Assembly: GCA_945956915.1 (NCBI GenBank)
Contig: CAMFJH010000003.1
Location: 89,022-153,021, forward strand
Length of the DNA stretch: 64,000 nt
From: an uncultured Francisellaceae bacterium
GTDB taxonomy: Bacteria; Pseudomonadota; Gammaproteobacteria; UBA6186; Azoamicaceae
Reading direction: 5' to 3'
A program made the position numbers and the translations under genes. How positions within the stretch are numbered: position 1 is the first letter of the stretch; each line of letters starts with the position of its first letter. The notes beneath the pieces were generated by a model. It did not search any database, was not told the origin of the DNA, and saw only the letters and a program-made list of their open reading frames with translations. Of the stretch, positions 1-11,299 are shown in pieces.

Positions 1-1
1 A

Positions 2-3000
2 AATAGTACATTGACTATTAGCATACATGATACTCAAGGTTTATTGGCAGTAGCTGATACGGATGCCGCTACCGAAGACACAGCAATTTCAGGATCAGTT
101 GCAGCCAATGATTTACGTGTCGATTCTGATGCAATATTTAGCTTAGATAATGGTCCTATTGCAGGTCTTGTATTTAATCCAGATGGCACTTATACTTTTG
201 ACGCAGGCGATGCTTCCTATCAACATTTAGCTGAAGGTCAACACCAAAATGTAGTTGTTCATTATACTGTCACCAATGATAATAATGCCACTTCAAGCAG
301 TACATTAACTATTACGTTGATTGGTACTAATGATGCACCTATCGCTGTTGCCGATACTGGAAGTGTTGATGAAGATAATGCTATAAATGGCAATTTGGCT
401 CAAAATGTAAGTGATGTGGATGATAATACTGTTCTTACATTTACCTTGGATAATGGTCCTATTGCAGGTCTCACATTCAATCCAGACGGTACCTATAGAT
501 TATACGCGGGAGATCCTGCTTATCAGCATTTAGGAGCAGGTGACAACCAAGTTATTCAATTGCAATATACTGTCACCGATGAACATAATGCTTCTAGCAG
601 CAGTACTTTGGATATCACGATTACAGGTACGAATGATGCACCTGAAGCAATATCTGCTATAGCCAGTGTAGATCAAGGTAACACCATTGCTGGCTTTGTT
701 GCAGGCACAGATGTGGATGATAATGCAATATTAAGCTATGCACTCAATACAAGTCCTATTGCAGGTCTTAGCTTTAATAGTGATGGATCTTATACTTTTG
801 ATGCGAATGATCCTGCTTATCAACATTTGGCAGCAGGCCAAGCACAAACAATCGTTATTCCCTATACAGTCAGTGATGAACATAATGCGACTTCAAGTAG
901 CACATTAAGTATTACTGTAAACGGTATCAATGATGCCCCTGTCGTATCCTCTGTACTTAATCTTTCACTTACTGAAGGAGGTTCATCCACCACTTTAAAT
1001 TTATTAGACAATGCTTCAGATCCTGATGATGGGGAAACTGCAAGTTTATCCATTTCTGATATTCAATATTATGTCGATGGCGTGCTAACGGCATCCCCTG
1101 CAGGTGTCAGTTTGAATGATAATCAATTAAACATTGATCCTAATGATCCTGCATTTTCCTCACTGGCATCAGGTCAATCGAGCATCATTGAAGTTCAATA
1201 TAATGTGCTGGATGCACAGGGTGCCATGGTAGCTCAAACTGCCACGATTACTATTAATGGAATAGATAATACTAATAATACAGCCCCACATGCTGTAGCC
1301 GATTCAAATTCAGGTATAGAAGGCACTTCAGATCTTCCCTCTATGGCAATTACGGGTAATGTATTGGCTAATGATAGTGATGCTGAAAGTGCACATTCTG
1401 CTTTAACAGTCAGTACTGCAGGTACTTTTATAGGACAATACGGTACTTTGAATTTAAATACAGATGGCAGTTATACTTATACCATTAACGATAATAATTC
1501 AGCAGTAGATGCATTGAATATAGGAGGTAGTTTAGTTGAGACCTTTGCTTATACCATGAGCGATAATGATCCCAATAATCCTTTAACGGCCTCTAGCACT
1601 TTATCGATTACGATTAATGGTGCTGATGATGCTCCTGTGATTAGTGGTGTTAGCAGTGGATCTGCCACCGAAAACTTTGTTTTGGCAGCAAGAGGTCAAT
1701 TAACTGCTTCCGATGTCGACAATACGGGCCCACAAACATGGAGTATAGTCGGTTCAGATACCGGTGCCTATGGTCATATATTTGTAGATAATACCGGTTA
1801 CTGGACTTATATCTTGAATAATGGAGCTTTGGATTTAGCAGAAAATGAACAATATACCGAACACTTTATCATTCGAGTCGCAGATGAAGATGGTGCGATA
1901 AAAGATCAGCCCGTTAGCATTACAGTCACAGGTACCAACGGCACCCCAATTGTCAGTGGACCTTTGAGTGGCAGTGTTCAAGAAGATACCGCACCTTCAA
2001 CTATTTCAGGACAATTGACAGCCACTGATATTGATCATGGTGCTACACAAACTTGGAGCATATACGATTCTAGTCATAATCAATTAGTCTCTAACCTTAA
2101 CGGCACTTATGGTGCATTAACATTAAGTAACAATGGATTGTGGACTTATAATTTAGACAATAATTCCACAGCAGTACAAGCTTTAGCAGCCGGTGAACAA
2201 CAAAATGAAACATTCTTCATTCGAGTTGTGGATAATAAAGGAGCCATCAATCAACAAAACTTAGTTATTACTGTGACAGGTACTTATGATGCACCTATTG
2301 CAGTCGCTGATACAGCTTCTTCTAGCCAAGATGAAGTAAAAATGATTGATGTCTTAGCCAATGATATTCATGTTGATCATGGTTCTAGCTTGACTTTAAT
2401 CGACGTCAGTGCACCTGGCAATAAAGGTAGTGCTACTATTGTGAATAATCAACTTCAATTTAATCCAGGAACGGATTTTGATCATTTGGTTCAAGGTGAG
2501 ACAGAAACCATTACTTTAAATTATACCATGCAAGATGGGGTAGGCACTCAATCGAGCTCTGCGGTTACTTTAACTATCACAGGTACAAATGATCCTGCTC
2601 AGATTATAGGGAATTCTACAGGTGCTGTGACTGAAGATGGTACTCTAAGTGCTAATGGTGCTTTAAGTATTTCGGATGTTGATACTGGCGAAAATCAATT
2701 TGTATTGGGTAGTTCTCTGAATGCTCAATATGGAAGCTTTAGTTTCGATACTTTAACAGGCGCATGGACTTATCAGCTTAATAATGGTGCTAATAATGTA
2801 CAAGCCTTAGGCGCAGGGCAAGTGGTGCATGATACTCTACAAGTTTCATCAATGGATGGCACAGATTCTCATGTAATCAATATTACAATCACAGGTACGA
2901 ACGATCCCGCTATCATTACGGGAGATGTAAGTGGATCAGTTGATGAATTGGGATATCGCGATATCAATTCGCCTCCCTATTCAAATTCTGTTCACGGTAC

Positions 3001-6000
3001 TTTAATATACAATGATGTTGATGATCCCAGCTCTTCATTTAACTTCTTCCCAGGCACCAATGTCAGTGCCAATGGATATGGTATTTATAACATTGATCCC
3101 ACTGGAAACTGGTACTACACCCTTAATAATTCTAATCCAGCAGTCAATGCGCTAGCTTTAGGTGAAACATTGAGTGATTCCTTCAATGTGCGTACTGTGG
3201 ATGGCACCATGCAAACCATTACGATTACCATCAATGGTGCTAATGATGCTCCTGTAGCTGTTGCTGATACCGCTTCTTCAGGTCAAGATGAAGTTAAGTT
3301 GATTGATGTTTTAGCTAATGATACGGATGTTGATCATAATCATGTATTTAGTTTAGTTTCTGTCAGTGCACCGCCTCTTAATAAAGGCAGTGCTGCTATA
3401 GTGAATAATCAACTTCAATTTAATCCAGGAACAGATTTTGATCATTTAGCTCAAGGTGATACCGAAACAATTACTTTAAATTATACGATGCAAGATGAAT
3501 ATGGTATTCAATCCAGCTCTACTGTTAATTTGACCATTACAGGTACTAACGATGCACCTATAGCCATGCTGGATACCGATTCATCTTCTCAAGATGAACT
3601 GAAGATGATTGATGTTTTAGCCAATGACACCGATGTGGATGATGGTGCAGTCCTAACTCTAATCAATGTCAGTGCTCCTGCTAATAAAGGCAGTGCTAGC
3701 ATTGTAAATAATCAGTTACAATTTAATCCAGGAAATGATTTTAGATATTTGGCTCAGGGTGAGCAAGAAACAGTTGTTTTGAATTATACGATGCAAGATG
3801 AGCAGGGTGCACAATCCAGTTCAACCGTTAATTTAACCGTTTTTGGTACCAATGATACGCCTACAGTCAGTGCTCCCTTAAGCTCGACTGCAACTGCAGG
3901 TACCAGTGCTTATAATAACGATCTCTTGGCAGGCGCTTTAGATCCTGATCAAGGCGAAACAGATACTTTATCCGTTTCTAATATCAGTTATACGGTTAAT
4001 GGTGGTGCTTCATCTTCTAATGCCCCTGCAGGTATTTCATTAAACGGACATACTTTAACTGTTAATCCAAGTGATCCTGCATTTACCTCTCTCTCGGTTA
4101 ATCAATCGACAGTGATAGTGCTTAGTTATGATGTGGTTGATGTGCATGGCGCCTTAGTTTCACAAACAGAAACCATCACTATTCATGGTGCAAATCCTGT
4201 GAATCAACCGGCTACTATTTCAGGTAATACAACGGGTTCGGTAGTCGAAGCTGGCGGTTTGAATAATGTTATCGCAAATACGCCTATTGCAACAGGCACT
4301 TTATTGGCTTCAGATCCAGATAATCCACCCAATACCTTTACGGCATCTTCAGGATTGGGTATAAATCACTATGGTAACTATCAAATAAATACCAGTGGTA
4401 ATTGGACTTATACCTTAGATAACACAAACGCTGCTGTAGAAGCACTGAACATAGGTCAAACACTGACAGATACCTTCACAGTAGAATCTATTGATGGCAC
4501 ACCGCAGTCCATTATTATTACTATCAATGGTGCCAATGATGCAGCTGTGTTATCAGCTGCTTCTGTTAATTTAACAGAAAGCAATCTTGCTACAGATATC
4601 AGCACCAGTGGCACTTTAACAATATCGGATGTAGACAGTGCTGCAAGCTTCCAGGCACAAACAGGCACAGGAACAGGGGGTTATGGAATTTTCAGCATTG
4701 ATGCCAGTGGCCATTGGACTTACACTGCCAATTCTGCACACAATGAGTTTGTAGCTGGCATAACATACGATGATGTATTTATGGTTCAAAGTGCAGATGG
4801 AACATCGACTTCAATTGCCATTCATATCTTGGGCACCAATGATGCACCTATCATCAGCAGTGGAGCTGGTGCTGCTTTAGGTTCAGTAAAAGAGGATACC
4901 ACTTTTGTTGCCAGTGGACAATTAAGTGCTTCTGATGTCGATAATAATGCCACTCAAGCATGGAGTGTTGTAGGTGCTAATCAAAGTGCCTATGGTTCTA
5001 TCAGTGTCAATAATTCAGGCTTATGGACTTATACTCTAAATAATAATGCTACTGTGGTACAGCATTTAGGTGCTGGCCAAAGCTATAATGATATTTTCAC
5101 GATCAGAGTCACAGATGATCAAGGTGCAACAGCCGATCAAGTAGTGACTATAACGGTTTACGGTACCAATGATCCAGCATTAATTGGTGGTCCTATTTCA
5201 GGTACAGTCACCGAAGCTGGTGTGAGTGCAGACACACCCAATGCCAGTGGCACGCTCAGTGTTTCTGATGTTGATACTGGTGAAAATTCATTCTTAACAA
5301 CACTATCTAGCAATCCTTCTTTTGGTACAGCCACAATGAGTACGGGAGGCGTTTGGAATTATACCTTGAACAATGCAAATGCTACTGTACAGGCTTTAAA
5401 TGTGGGCCAAACCTTAACAGATACTTTTACAGTCAACTCATTTGATAATACACCAAAGGTAATTACAATTACGATTAATGGCGCCAATGATGCAGCCGTG
5501 ATAACAGGTACAAGCACAGGTTCAGTGCTTGAAGCAGGGGTAAGTGTTGGCACTAATGCTACAGGTACTTTGAGCTCAACAGATATTGATAACAGTAATG
5601 TTTTTGTAGCAGCTATGGGTACAACTACCTACGGCACTTATCAAATTGATGCTAATGGTATTTGGACCTATACTTTAAATAATAATAACCCTAACATACA
5701 ACTTATGAATACAGATCCTCAAAATACGGGCTTATTTACCACTTCGCGTTCAGATTCATTCACTGTCTTTACAACAGATGGAACGACGAAAATAGTAAAC
5801 CTAACTATTGTAGGTGCTAATGATGCACCTAGCTTTAGCTCTGCACCCAGTGGAGCCCAAGGTTCGGTAACTGAAGATACAAGTACAAGTTTTATAGGCA
5901 CATTGATTGCCTTTGATGTTGACGATTATCCTTCACCTCAAGATTGGAGTATTGTTGGTTCTAGTATGGGTATTTATGGTTCTATTTTTGCATTGCAAGG

Positions 6001-9000
6001 CACTTATGGGAATACCCTAGGTAGTGATGGAACCGGTAGGTGGTTTTATAATTTAAATAATAATTTAGGAATAGTACAATCTTTGGCAGCAGGTGAAACT
6101 CGTACAGAGCAATTTACTGTAAGAGTTACAGATTACCATGGCGCTACTGCGGATCAAGTTGTAACTATTACTATTAATGGATCAAATGATCCGGTTGCCT
6201 TGATAGGTGGTAATCAATTTGCAACCGTGACGGAGCTTGCCAATACCTCAGATAATACGCTCTCTTTGGGTACAGCTAGCGGAAATGTAACGTTTACCGA
6301 TATTGATTCTATAGATATTCATACTATTAGTTCTACTATTTTATCATATAGCAACACCTATATTTTAAATGGTGGAATCATAACTGCAGCACAAGAAGCC
6401 GCTTTTGCAGGATTTTTAAGCTATTCTACTTCGGTAGCTGCTGGCACTTATGTTGTTCCATGGATGTTCTCAGCAACCGATAATAATTTTGATTTCTTGG
6501 GTGCCAATTCAACTCTAACCATCAATTATGCACTCAGCGTGAGCGATCCTTCGGGTAGCATTGCTACTAAAAATATTAGTGTTGATATTGTCGGTGCGAA
6601 TGATGCAGTACAAATTATAGGATCCGCTGGTACGCAAACGTTTTTTGTTAATGAGCGTGTTGGTCTGAGCAATTCTTCACTTGCAGATGTTGCTAGTGGA
6701 ACGATTAATTTTGCAGATCCAGATAGGTATGATAGCCACCTTGCTAATAGCATTACTAGCACATTGGTTGGTTTGGATTATCAGGGCTCTCCAACGGCAA
6801 GTCAATTGTCTACAGCAAATGGAACGCCTTGGATTGGTAAGTTAAGTTTTAGTATAACAGATACTTCTTTTGTAAATAGTGTGCAACAACCCGGTAGCTT
6901 AGTATGGCAATTTTCTACTGCTGATAATATTTTAGATTTTATTTCAGCTGGACAAACCCTTAATTTAAATTATCAAATAACTTTCAATGACGGGGGTGCA
7001 AGTCAAAATATTGTGGTAAGTATTATAGGTTCTAATGATGCAGCCACAATTTTTGGAACAACAACTGATTTTGTAACTGAATCGGGCGGCACTAATAATG
7101 GTACGACAGGTACACTTGTTGCAAGCGGCACGGTATTTGATAATGATGTGGATAACACTATAAATACATTTTTAACAACAGTTACGGGTGGAACACACGC
7201 TAGTTCGATTACGATGAGTGCTGGTGGTAATTGGACTTATACCTTAAATGATGCAGATCCTGCTGTTCAAGCACTCAATGTAGGACAAACAATTACAGAT
7301 ACTTTTGCTATTCAATCGATAGATGGAACCCAACAAAATATCGTTATTACTATACGTGGTGCAAATGATGCGCCTGTTGCCAATAATGATCTGAATAGTG
7401 GTAATGAAGGTAATTCAATCACACCTTCAGTGCCTATGACAGGCAATGTTTTAGCCAATGATACAGATGATGGTCCTACAACTTTGACGGTAACTTCTGT
7501 GGGTACATTCACCAATGCTACTAATTATGGCACATTAGTATTAAGTGCAAACGGCAATTATACTTACACAATTAACGACGCAAATGCCACTGTAAATGCT
7601 TTGAATGTTGGAAGCAGCCTAACAGATACCTTTAATTATACTGTGTCTGATTCGGGCTCACCTGCATTAAGTGGAACAGCAAAAATAATTGTTACTATCA
7701 ATGGAACAAATGATCCAGCGATTATTGGCGGAACAGCTACAGGTACCGTTTTGGAAGCAGGCGGAGTTGGTAATGGCACAGCAGGCACACAAGTAGCAAG
7801 CGGCACTTTAAATGACACTGATGTAGATAATACGCCCAATACCTTTTCAACAACACTGATTACACCCGCTTCTTATGGTGTTGCCAATATTAATACAGGA
7901 GGATTATGGACTTATAGCCTTAATAATGCAAATGCTACCGTACAAGCATTAAACGTTGGACAAACATTAACAGATACCTTTGTCGTACAGTCTTCCGATG
8001 GAACACCAAAATCCATAGTTGTTACTATTCAAGGTGCAAATGATAACGCTATCATTTCAGGAACAACTACAGGCGCAGTCACTGAAGCTTATTCTGGTCC
8101 AGCTCCAGTCACGAGTGGTACACTAATATCTAATGATGTTGATAATAGTTCATTATTCTCAACAACACTCATCTCTAATCCTAATCCTGCTTATGGTACA
8201 GCCTCTATGTCAAGTGGGGGAACATGGAATTATACCCTTAACTATGCAAATCCAACGATACAAACATTATTGGTTGGTAATACGTTATCAGATTCCTTCA
8301 CTGTACAATCCATAGATGGTACTCAACAAATTATCAACATAACGATTAATGGTTCAAATCATGCAGCTTCTATTTCAGGTCCTAATTCGGGTTCCATGAC
8401 TGAAGATAATGGAAGTTATGTAACAGGTGGTACTCTAGTAGTATCCGATAGTGATGCAGGTCAATCTACTTTCCAAACACCTTCTTCTTTGACGGGCACC
8501 TATGGCAACTTTAGTTTTAATTCAACAAGTGGTGTATGGGGCTATACGCTTACTAATGGTACAAATGGAGTTGCAGGACCTATACAATCTTTAGCTGCTG
8601 GGGCAATATTACATGATACTTTAGTAGTGACATCTTTTGATGGAACAGCTTCTAAAGTAATTGATATCACAATCACAGGTACTAACGATCTAGCCATTAT
8701 CTCAGGAACAAGTACGGGTACAGTAATAGAAGCCAGTGGTGTTAACAATGCTACACTAGGTCAACCTATAAGAACAGGTACATTGACAGATACAGATATT
8801 GATAACCCAGCTAATACTTTCTCAACGACTTTGTTTGCTAATCCTACCTACGGTACTGCGACCATGAGCACGGGCGGTACTTGGAGTTATACACTAAATA
8901 ATTCAAATACTTTTGTACAAGCACTTAATGTTGGTAATACCTTACTAGATACATTTATAGTTCAAACTGTAGATGGCACACAGAAACCAGTGGTTATCAC

Positions 9001-11269
9001 CATTAATGGTGCCAATGATGTGCCTTTCATATCTAACCTTAGTATTAATACAAACGTATCAGGTATAGCGCCTATTACGTTCACTGTAAATGATTTCGAT
9101 AGTGCAACATTGACGATGAATAGTAACGGAGCATCAGGTACAAGTCATTTTGGTGGCTTCCCAACAACTTCTTTTGGAGCAGGTACTACTTTTACCCTTA
9201 CGCCAATTGTTCAAACAACAGCAGTGGCGGATATCCTTAACTTAAAAGATGGTCAATCTACAGCTGCTGCAGTGATAACTTACTACATAGGCACAAACGG
9301 TGCAGATTCTTTTAGTGCGATAGGCTCGGGATCTTGGCTTCTGTACGGATTTGATGGTAATGATACTTTTACGAGTTCAGCTGTCGCCCCAAATACCTTT
9401 GTTGGGGGAACAGGTAATGATTCTTATACTATTCGTAATGTTGGCGATGTAGTAATAGAAAATGTTAATGAAGGAAACGATACCATACGTTTTGCAAATG
9501 ATTACACTGCCTCAAGTTTTAATTATACAATTCCTGTCAATATTGAAAACCTTGATTTTAGCCAGCTGTCTAGTTCTGTTAATGTTAATGCAACAGGTAG
9601 CGCAGGCAATAACATTTTTATTTCAAATTTGGGAGTAGACACCTTTAGTGGGGGAGCTGGAAATGACACTTACTTTATTAATAATGTAGGTGATGTCGTC
9701 ATTGAAACAGTTACACCAGGCGTAGATGCTGGAGGTGTGGATCTTATTAGCAGTAGTGTTACTTATACGTTACCTGTATTTGTAGAAAATTTAACATTGA
9801 CGGGCTCTGCGAATATTAATGGTACAGGTAATGCTTTAAATAATATAATTACTTCTAATTCTGGCATAGGCACTCTAACAGGTGGAGGAGGAATTGATAC
9901 CTATATTATTAACAATACCTCAGATATTGTGCGTGATAATGGTCAAGGTTTAGTTCAAAGCTATGTTGATTTTAGTTTAAGTAATACTTATAGTGTAACT
10001 AATACTTCTGGGGTGCGAACATTGCAACTGCTAGGTACAGGTAATATTTCAGGCTCTGGTGATTACCACTTTGGTTCTCAAACAATTATAGGGAATGTAG
10101 GAGATAACACACTTACTGCAGGGTTAGGAAGTGTGATTGGTACTACAATTTCGCTTCACACTTTAATAGGAGGGCAAGGAAATGATTATTATGTTATAAA
10201 TGAATACCTGTCAGGACCTTCAGCATCTACAGTGTCAACGGATCTTGTTATAGAAAACCCAGGAGAAGGAATTGATACAGTATTCTTGATGCCCTATTTT
10301 GTCGGTAATCAAAATTATAATTACGTATTTAGTTATACACTTCCAGATAATATAGAAAACGTTACAGTTCAAAATCCAAATCCAAATAATGATTACCAAT
10401 TTTCAATAACTGGTACCAATTATGATAATATATTTACTTCAAATACTGCTATAAATTATTTCATAGGCGGACAAGGTAATGACACCTATATTATTAATAA
10501 TGTTAATGATGTAATTCAAGAAGATTCATTTAAAGGGGGCATTGATACTGTTATAACGAATTTTAACTATGCACTAGGACCAAACTTAGAAAATTTAACC
10601 TTTACTGGTTCGAACAATTTAACAGGAACTGGTACCAATGCTGATAATATTTTAACTTCAAATACCGGCATTGACACGCTCATAGGTTTAGGTGGAAATG
10701 ATACGTATATCATTTCAAATAGTCAAACTAAGATAATAGATGATGATGCAGGCTCTGTAGTTCAGTCATATGTTAATTATAACTTGACTTTAAGCCATGC
10801 CACCACGCTTGTTTTATTGGGGTCAAGTAATTTAGCTGGCTATGGAAATGTTGCAGGAGACACTATTATTGGGAATTCAGGTTCTAATACACTTGCCGGT
10901 GTTTCCGGCATTACATTAGTAGGTGGAACTGGTGCAGACACTATGTATGGAGGTGGTAATATTGCTTTTAAATACAATGCACCAAACGAAAGTGGAGATA
11001 TAATCATCGGCTTTACTCACAATAGCGATTATTTATTGTTTTCTAAAGCGAATTTTAATGTCAATGCCAATAGTACAGGCACTGTATTGAGCCCAACGGA
11101 TTTTACCATAGGTCTACAATATGAAACAGCATCGACACATTTCATTTATGATGATCAGTCACGTCAATTATATTATGATGCAGATGCCAATGGAGCAGGA
11201 TCTCCAGTAGTTATTGCAATATTCCCAACTGCTCCCACTATAACATATTCAGATATTCATTTATTTTAA
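2..11269 (+). CDS. Giant VCBS/RTX type I-secreted adhesin, 5'-truncated by the window
   Basis: The open frame runs in from the left edge: the codons before the first TTG encode the end of a repeat (SSTLTI...), so no true start is visible. At least 3755 residues remain. About 27 repeats of roughly 100 residues each end in a GTNDAP/GANDAA-type junction, typical of VCBS and cadherin-like domains. From about residue 3090 the chain becomes RTX-like, with motifs such as GGTGNDSY and GGAGNDTY followed by NNVGDVVIE. The last 60 residues (FIYDDQSRQLYYDADANG ... YSDIHLF) match the usual C-terminus of type I secretion substrates. VCBS/RTX proteins of this kind are surface or secreted adhesins whose RTX repeats bind calcium outside the cell. 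The likely exporter is encoded at 41513-46640, which is an inference. No enzymatic domain was recognised. It is convergent with the TPR gene, 30 nt away. Confidence 0.93.
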   Translation, partial: NSTLTISIHDTQGLLAVADTDAATEDTAISGSVAANDLRVDSDAIFSLDNGPIAGLVFNPDGTYTFDAGDASYQHLAEGQHQNVVVHYTVTNDNNATSSSTLTITLIGTNDAPIAVADTGSVDEDNAINGNLAQNVSDVDDNTVLTFTLDNGPIAGLTFNPDGTYRLYAGDPAYQHLGAGDNQVIQLQYTVTDEHNASSSSTLDITITGTNDAPEAISAIASVDQGNTIAGFVAGTDVDDNAILSYALNTSPIAGLSFNSDGSYTFDANDPAYQHLAAGQAQTIVIPYTVSDEHNATSSSTLSITVNGINDAPVVSSVLNLSLTEGGSSTTLNLLDNASDPDDGETASLSISDIQYYVDGVLTASPAGVSLNDNQLNIDPNDPAFSSLASGQSSIIEVQYNVLDAQGAMVAQTATITINGIDNTNNTAPHAVADSNSGIEGTSDLPSMAITGNVLANDSDAESAHSALTVSTAGTFIGQYGTLNLNTDGSYTYTINDNNSAVDALNIGGSLVETFAYTMSDNDPNNPLTASSTLSITINGADDAPVISGVSSGSATENFVLAARGQLTASDVDNTGPQTWSIVGSDTGAYGHIFVDNTGYWTYILNNGALDLAENEQYTEHFIIRVADEDGAIKDQPVSITVTGTNGTPIVSGPLSGSVQEDTAPSTISGQLTATDIDHGATQTWSIYDSSHNQLVSNLNGTYGALTLSNNGLWTYNLDNNSTAVQALAAGEQQNETFFIRVVDNKGAINQQNLVITVTGTYDAPIAVADTASSSQDEVKMIDVLANDIHVDHGSSLTLIDVSAPGNKGSATIVNNQLQFNPGTDFDHLVQGETETITLNYTMQDGVGTQSSSAVTLTITGTNDPAQIIGNSTGAVTEDGTLSANGALSISDVDTGENQFVLGSSLNAQYGSFSFDTLTGAWTYQLNNGANNVQALGAGQVVHDTLQVSSMDGTDSHVINITITGTNDPAIITGDVSGSVDELGYRDINSPPYSNSVHGTLIYNDVDDPSSSFNFFPGTNVSANGYGIYNIDPTGNWYYTLNNSNPAVNALALGETLSDSFNVRTVDGTMQTITITINGANDAPVAVADTASSGQDEVKLIDVLANDTDVDHNHVFSLVSVSAPPLNKGSAAIVNNQLQFNPGTDFDHLAQGDTETITLNYTMQDEYGIQSSSTVNLTITGTNDAPIAMLDTDSSSQDELKMIDVLANDTDVDDGAVLTLINVSAPANKGSASIVNNQLQFNPGNDFRYLAQGEQETVVLNYTMQDEQGAQSSSTVNLTVFGTNDTPTVSAPLSSTATAGTSAYNNDLLAGALDPDQGETDTLSVSNISYTVNGGASSSNAPAGISLNGHTLTVNPSDPAFTSLSVNQSTVIVLSYDVVDVHGALVSQTETITIHGANPVNQPATISGNTTGSVVEAGGLNNVIANTPIATGTLLASDPDNPPNTFTASSGLGINHYGNYQINTSGNWTYTLDNTNAAVEALNIGQTLTDTFTVESIDGTPQSIIITINGANDAAVLSAASVNLTESNLATDISTSGTLTISDVDSAASFQAQTGTGTGGYGIFSIDASGHWTYTANSAHNEFVAGITYDDVFMVQSADGTSTSIAIHILGTNDAPIISSGAGAALGSVKEDTTFVASGQLSASDVDNNATQAWSVVGANQSAYGSISVNNSGLWTYTLNNNATVVQHLGAGQSYNDIFTIRVTDDQGATADQVVTITVYGTNDPALIGGPISGTVTEAGVSADTPNASGTLSVSDVDTGENSFLTTLSSNPSFGTATMSTGGVWNYTLNNANATVQALNVGQTLTDTFTVNSFDNTPKVITITINGANDAAVITGTSTGSVLEAGVSVGTNATGTLSSTDIDNSNVFVAAMGTTTYGTYQIDANGIWTYTLNNNNPNIQLMNTDPQNTGLFTTSRSDSFTVFTTDGTTKIVNLTIVGANDAPSFSSAPSGAQGSVTEDTSTSFIGTLIAFDVDDYPSPQDWSIVGSSMGIYGSIFALQGTYGNTLGSDGTGRWFYNLNNNLGIVQSLAAGETRTEQFTVRVTDYHGATADQVVTITINGSNDPVALIGGNQFATVTELANTSDNTLSLGTASGNVTFTDIDSIDIHTISSTILSYSNTYILNGGIITAAQEAAFAGFLSYSTSVAAGTYVVPWMFSATDNNFDFLGANSTLTINYALSVSDPSGSIATKNISVDIVGANDAVQIIGSAGTQTFFVNERVGLSNSSLADVASGTINFADPDRYDSHLANSITSTLVGLDYQGSPTASQLSTANGTPWIGKLSFSITDTSFVNSVQQPGSLVWQFSTADNILDFISAGQTLNLNYQITFNDGGASQNIVVSIIGSNDAATIFGTTTDFVTESGGTNNGTTGTLVASGTVFDNDVDNTINTFLTTVTGGTHASSITMSAGGNWTYTLNDADPAVQALNVGQTITDTFAIQSIDGTQQNIVITIRGANDAPVANNDLNSGNEGNSITPSVPMTGNVLANDTDDGPTTLTVTSVGTFTNATNYGTLVLSANGNYTYTINDANATVNALNVGSSLTDTFNYTVSDSGSPALSGTAKIIVTINGTNDPAIIGGTATGTVLEAGGVGNGTAGTQVASGTLNDTDVDNTPNTFSTTLITPASYGVANINTGGLWTYSLNNANATVQALNVGQTLTDTFVVQSSDGTPKSIVVTIQGANDNAIISGTTTGAVTEAYSGPAPVTSGTLISNDVDNSSLFSTTLISNPNPAYGTASMSSGGTWNYTLNYANPTIQTLLVGNTLSDSFTVQSIDGTQQIINITINGSNHAASISGPNSGSMTEDNGSYVTGGTLVVSDSDAGQSTFQTPSSLTGTYGNFSFNSTSGVWGYTLTNGTNGVAGPIQSLAAGAILHDTLVVTSFDGTASKVIDITITGTNDLAIISGTSTGTVIEASGVNNATLGQPIRTGTLTDTDIDNPANTFSTTLFANPTYGTATMSTGGTWSYTLNNSNTFVQALNVGNTLLDTFIVQTVDGTQKPVVITINGANDVPFISNLSINTNVSGIAPITFTVNDFDSATLTMNSNGASGTSHFGGFPTTSFGAGTTFTLTPIVQTTAVADILNLKDGQSTAAAVITYYIGTNGADSFSAIGSGSWLLYGFDGNDTFTSSAVAPNTFVGGTGNDSYTIRNVGDVVIENVNEGNDTIRFANDYTASSFNYTIPVNIENLDFSQLSSSVNVNATGSAGNNIFISNLGVDTFSGGAGNDTYFINNVGDVVIETVTPGVDAGGVDLISSSVTYTLPVFVENLTLTGSANINGTGNALNNIITSNSGIGTLTGGGGIDTYIINNTSDIVRDNGQGLVQSYVDFSLSNTYSVTNTSGVRTLQLLGTGNISGSGDYHFGSQTIIGNVGDNTLTAGLGSVIGTTISLHTLIGGQGNDYYVINEYLSGPSASTVSTDLVIENPGEGIDTVFLMPYFVGNQNYNYVFSYTLPDNIENVTVQNPNPNNDYQFSITGTNYDNIFTSNTAINYFIGGQGNDTYIINNVNDVIQEDSFKGGIDTVITNFNYALGPNLENLTFTGSNNLTGTGTNADNILTSNTGIDTLIGLGGNDTYIISNSQTKIIDDDAGSVVQSYVNYNLTLSHATTLVLLGSSNLAGYGNVAGDTIIGNSGSNTLAGVSGITLVGGTGADTMYGGGNIAFKYNAPNESGDIIIGFTHNSDYLLFSKANFNVNANSTGTVLSPTDFTIGLQYETASTHFIYDDQSRQLYYDADANGAGSPVVIAIFPTAPTITYSDIHLF

Positions 11270-11299
11270 CAGCTAAAGGAAAATTGTTGAGTGTGAGTA

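Noticed and set aside
11..13. TTG at 11 as the start of the first adhesin
   Set aside because: In-frame codons before it continue a repeat-end motif, so the gene clearly enters from outside the window.
862..8748. Several minus-strand open frames opposite the first adhesin
   Set aside because: They are short, low in complexity, have no ribosome binding site or family resemblance, and mirror the repeat coding of the other strand.
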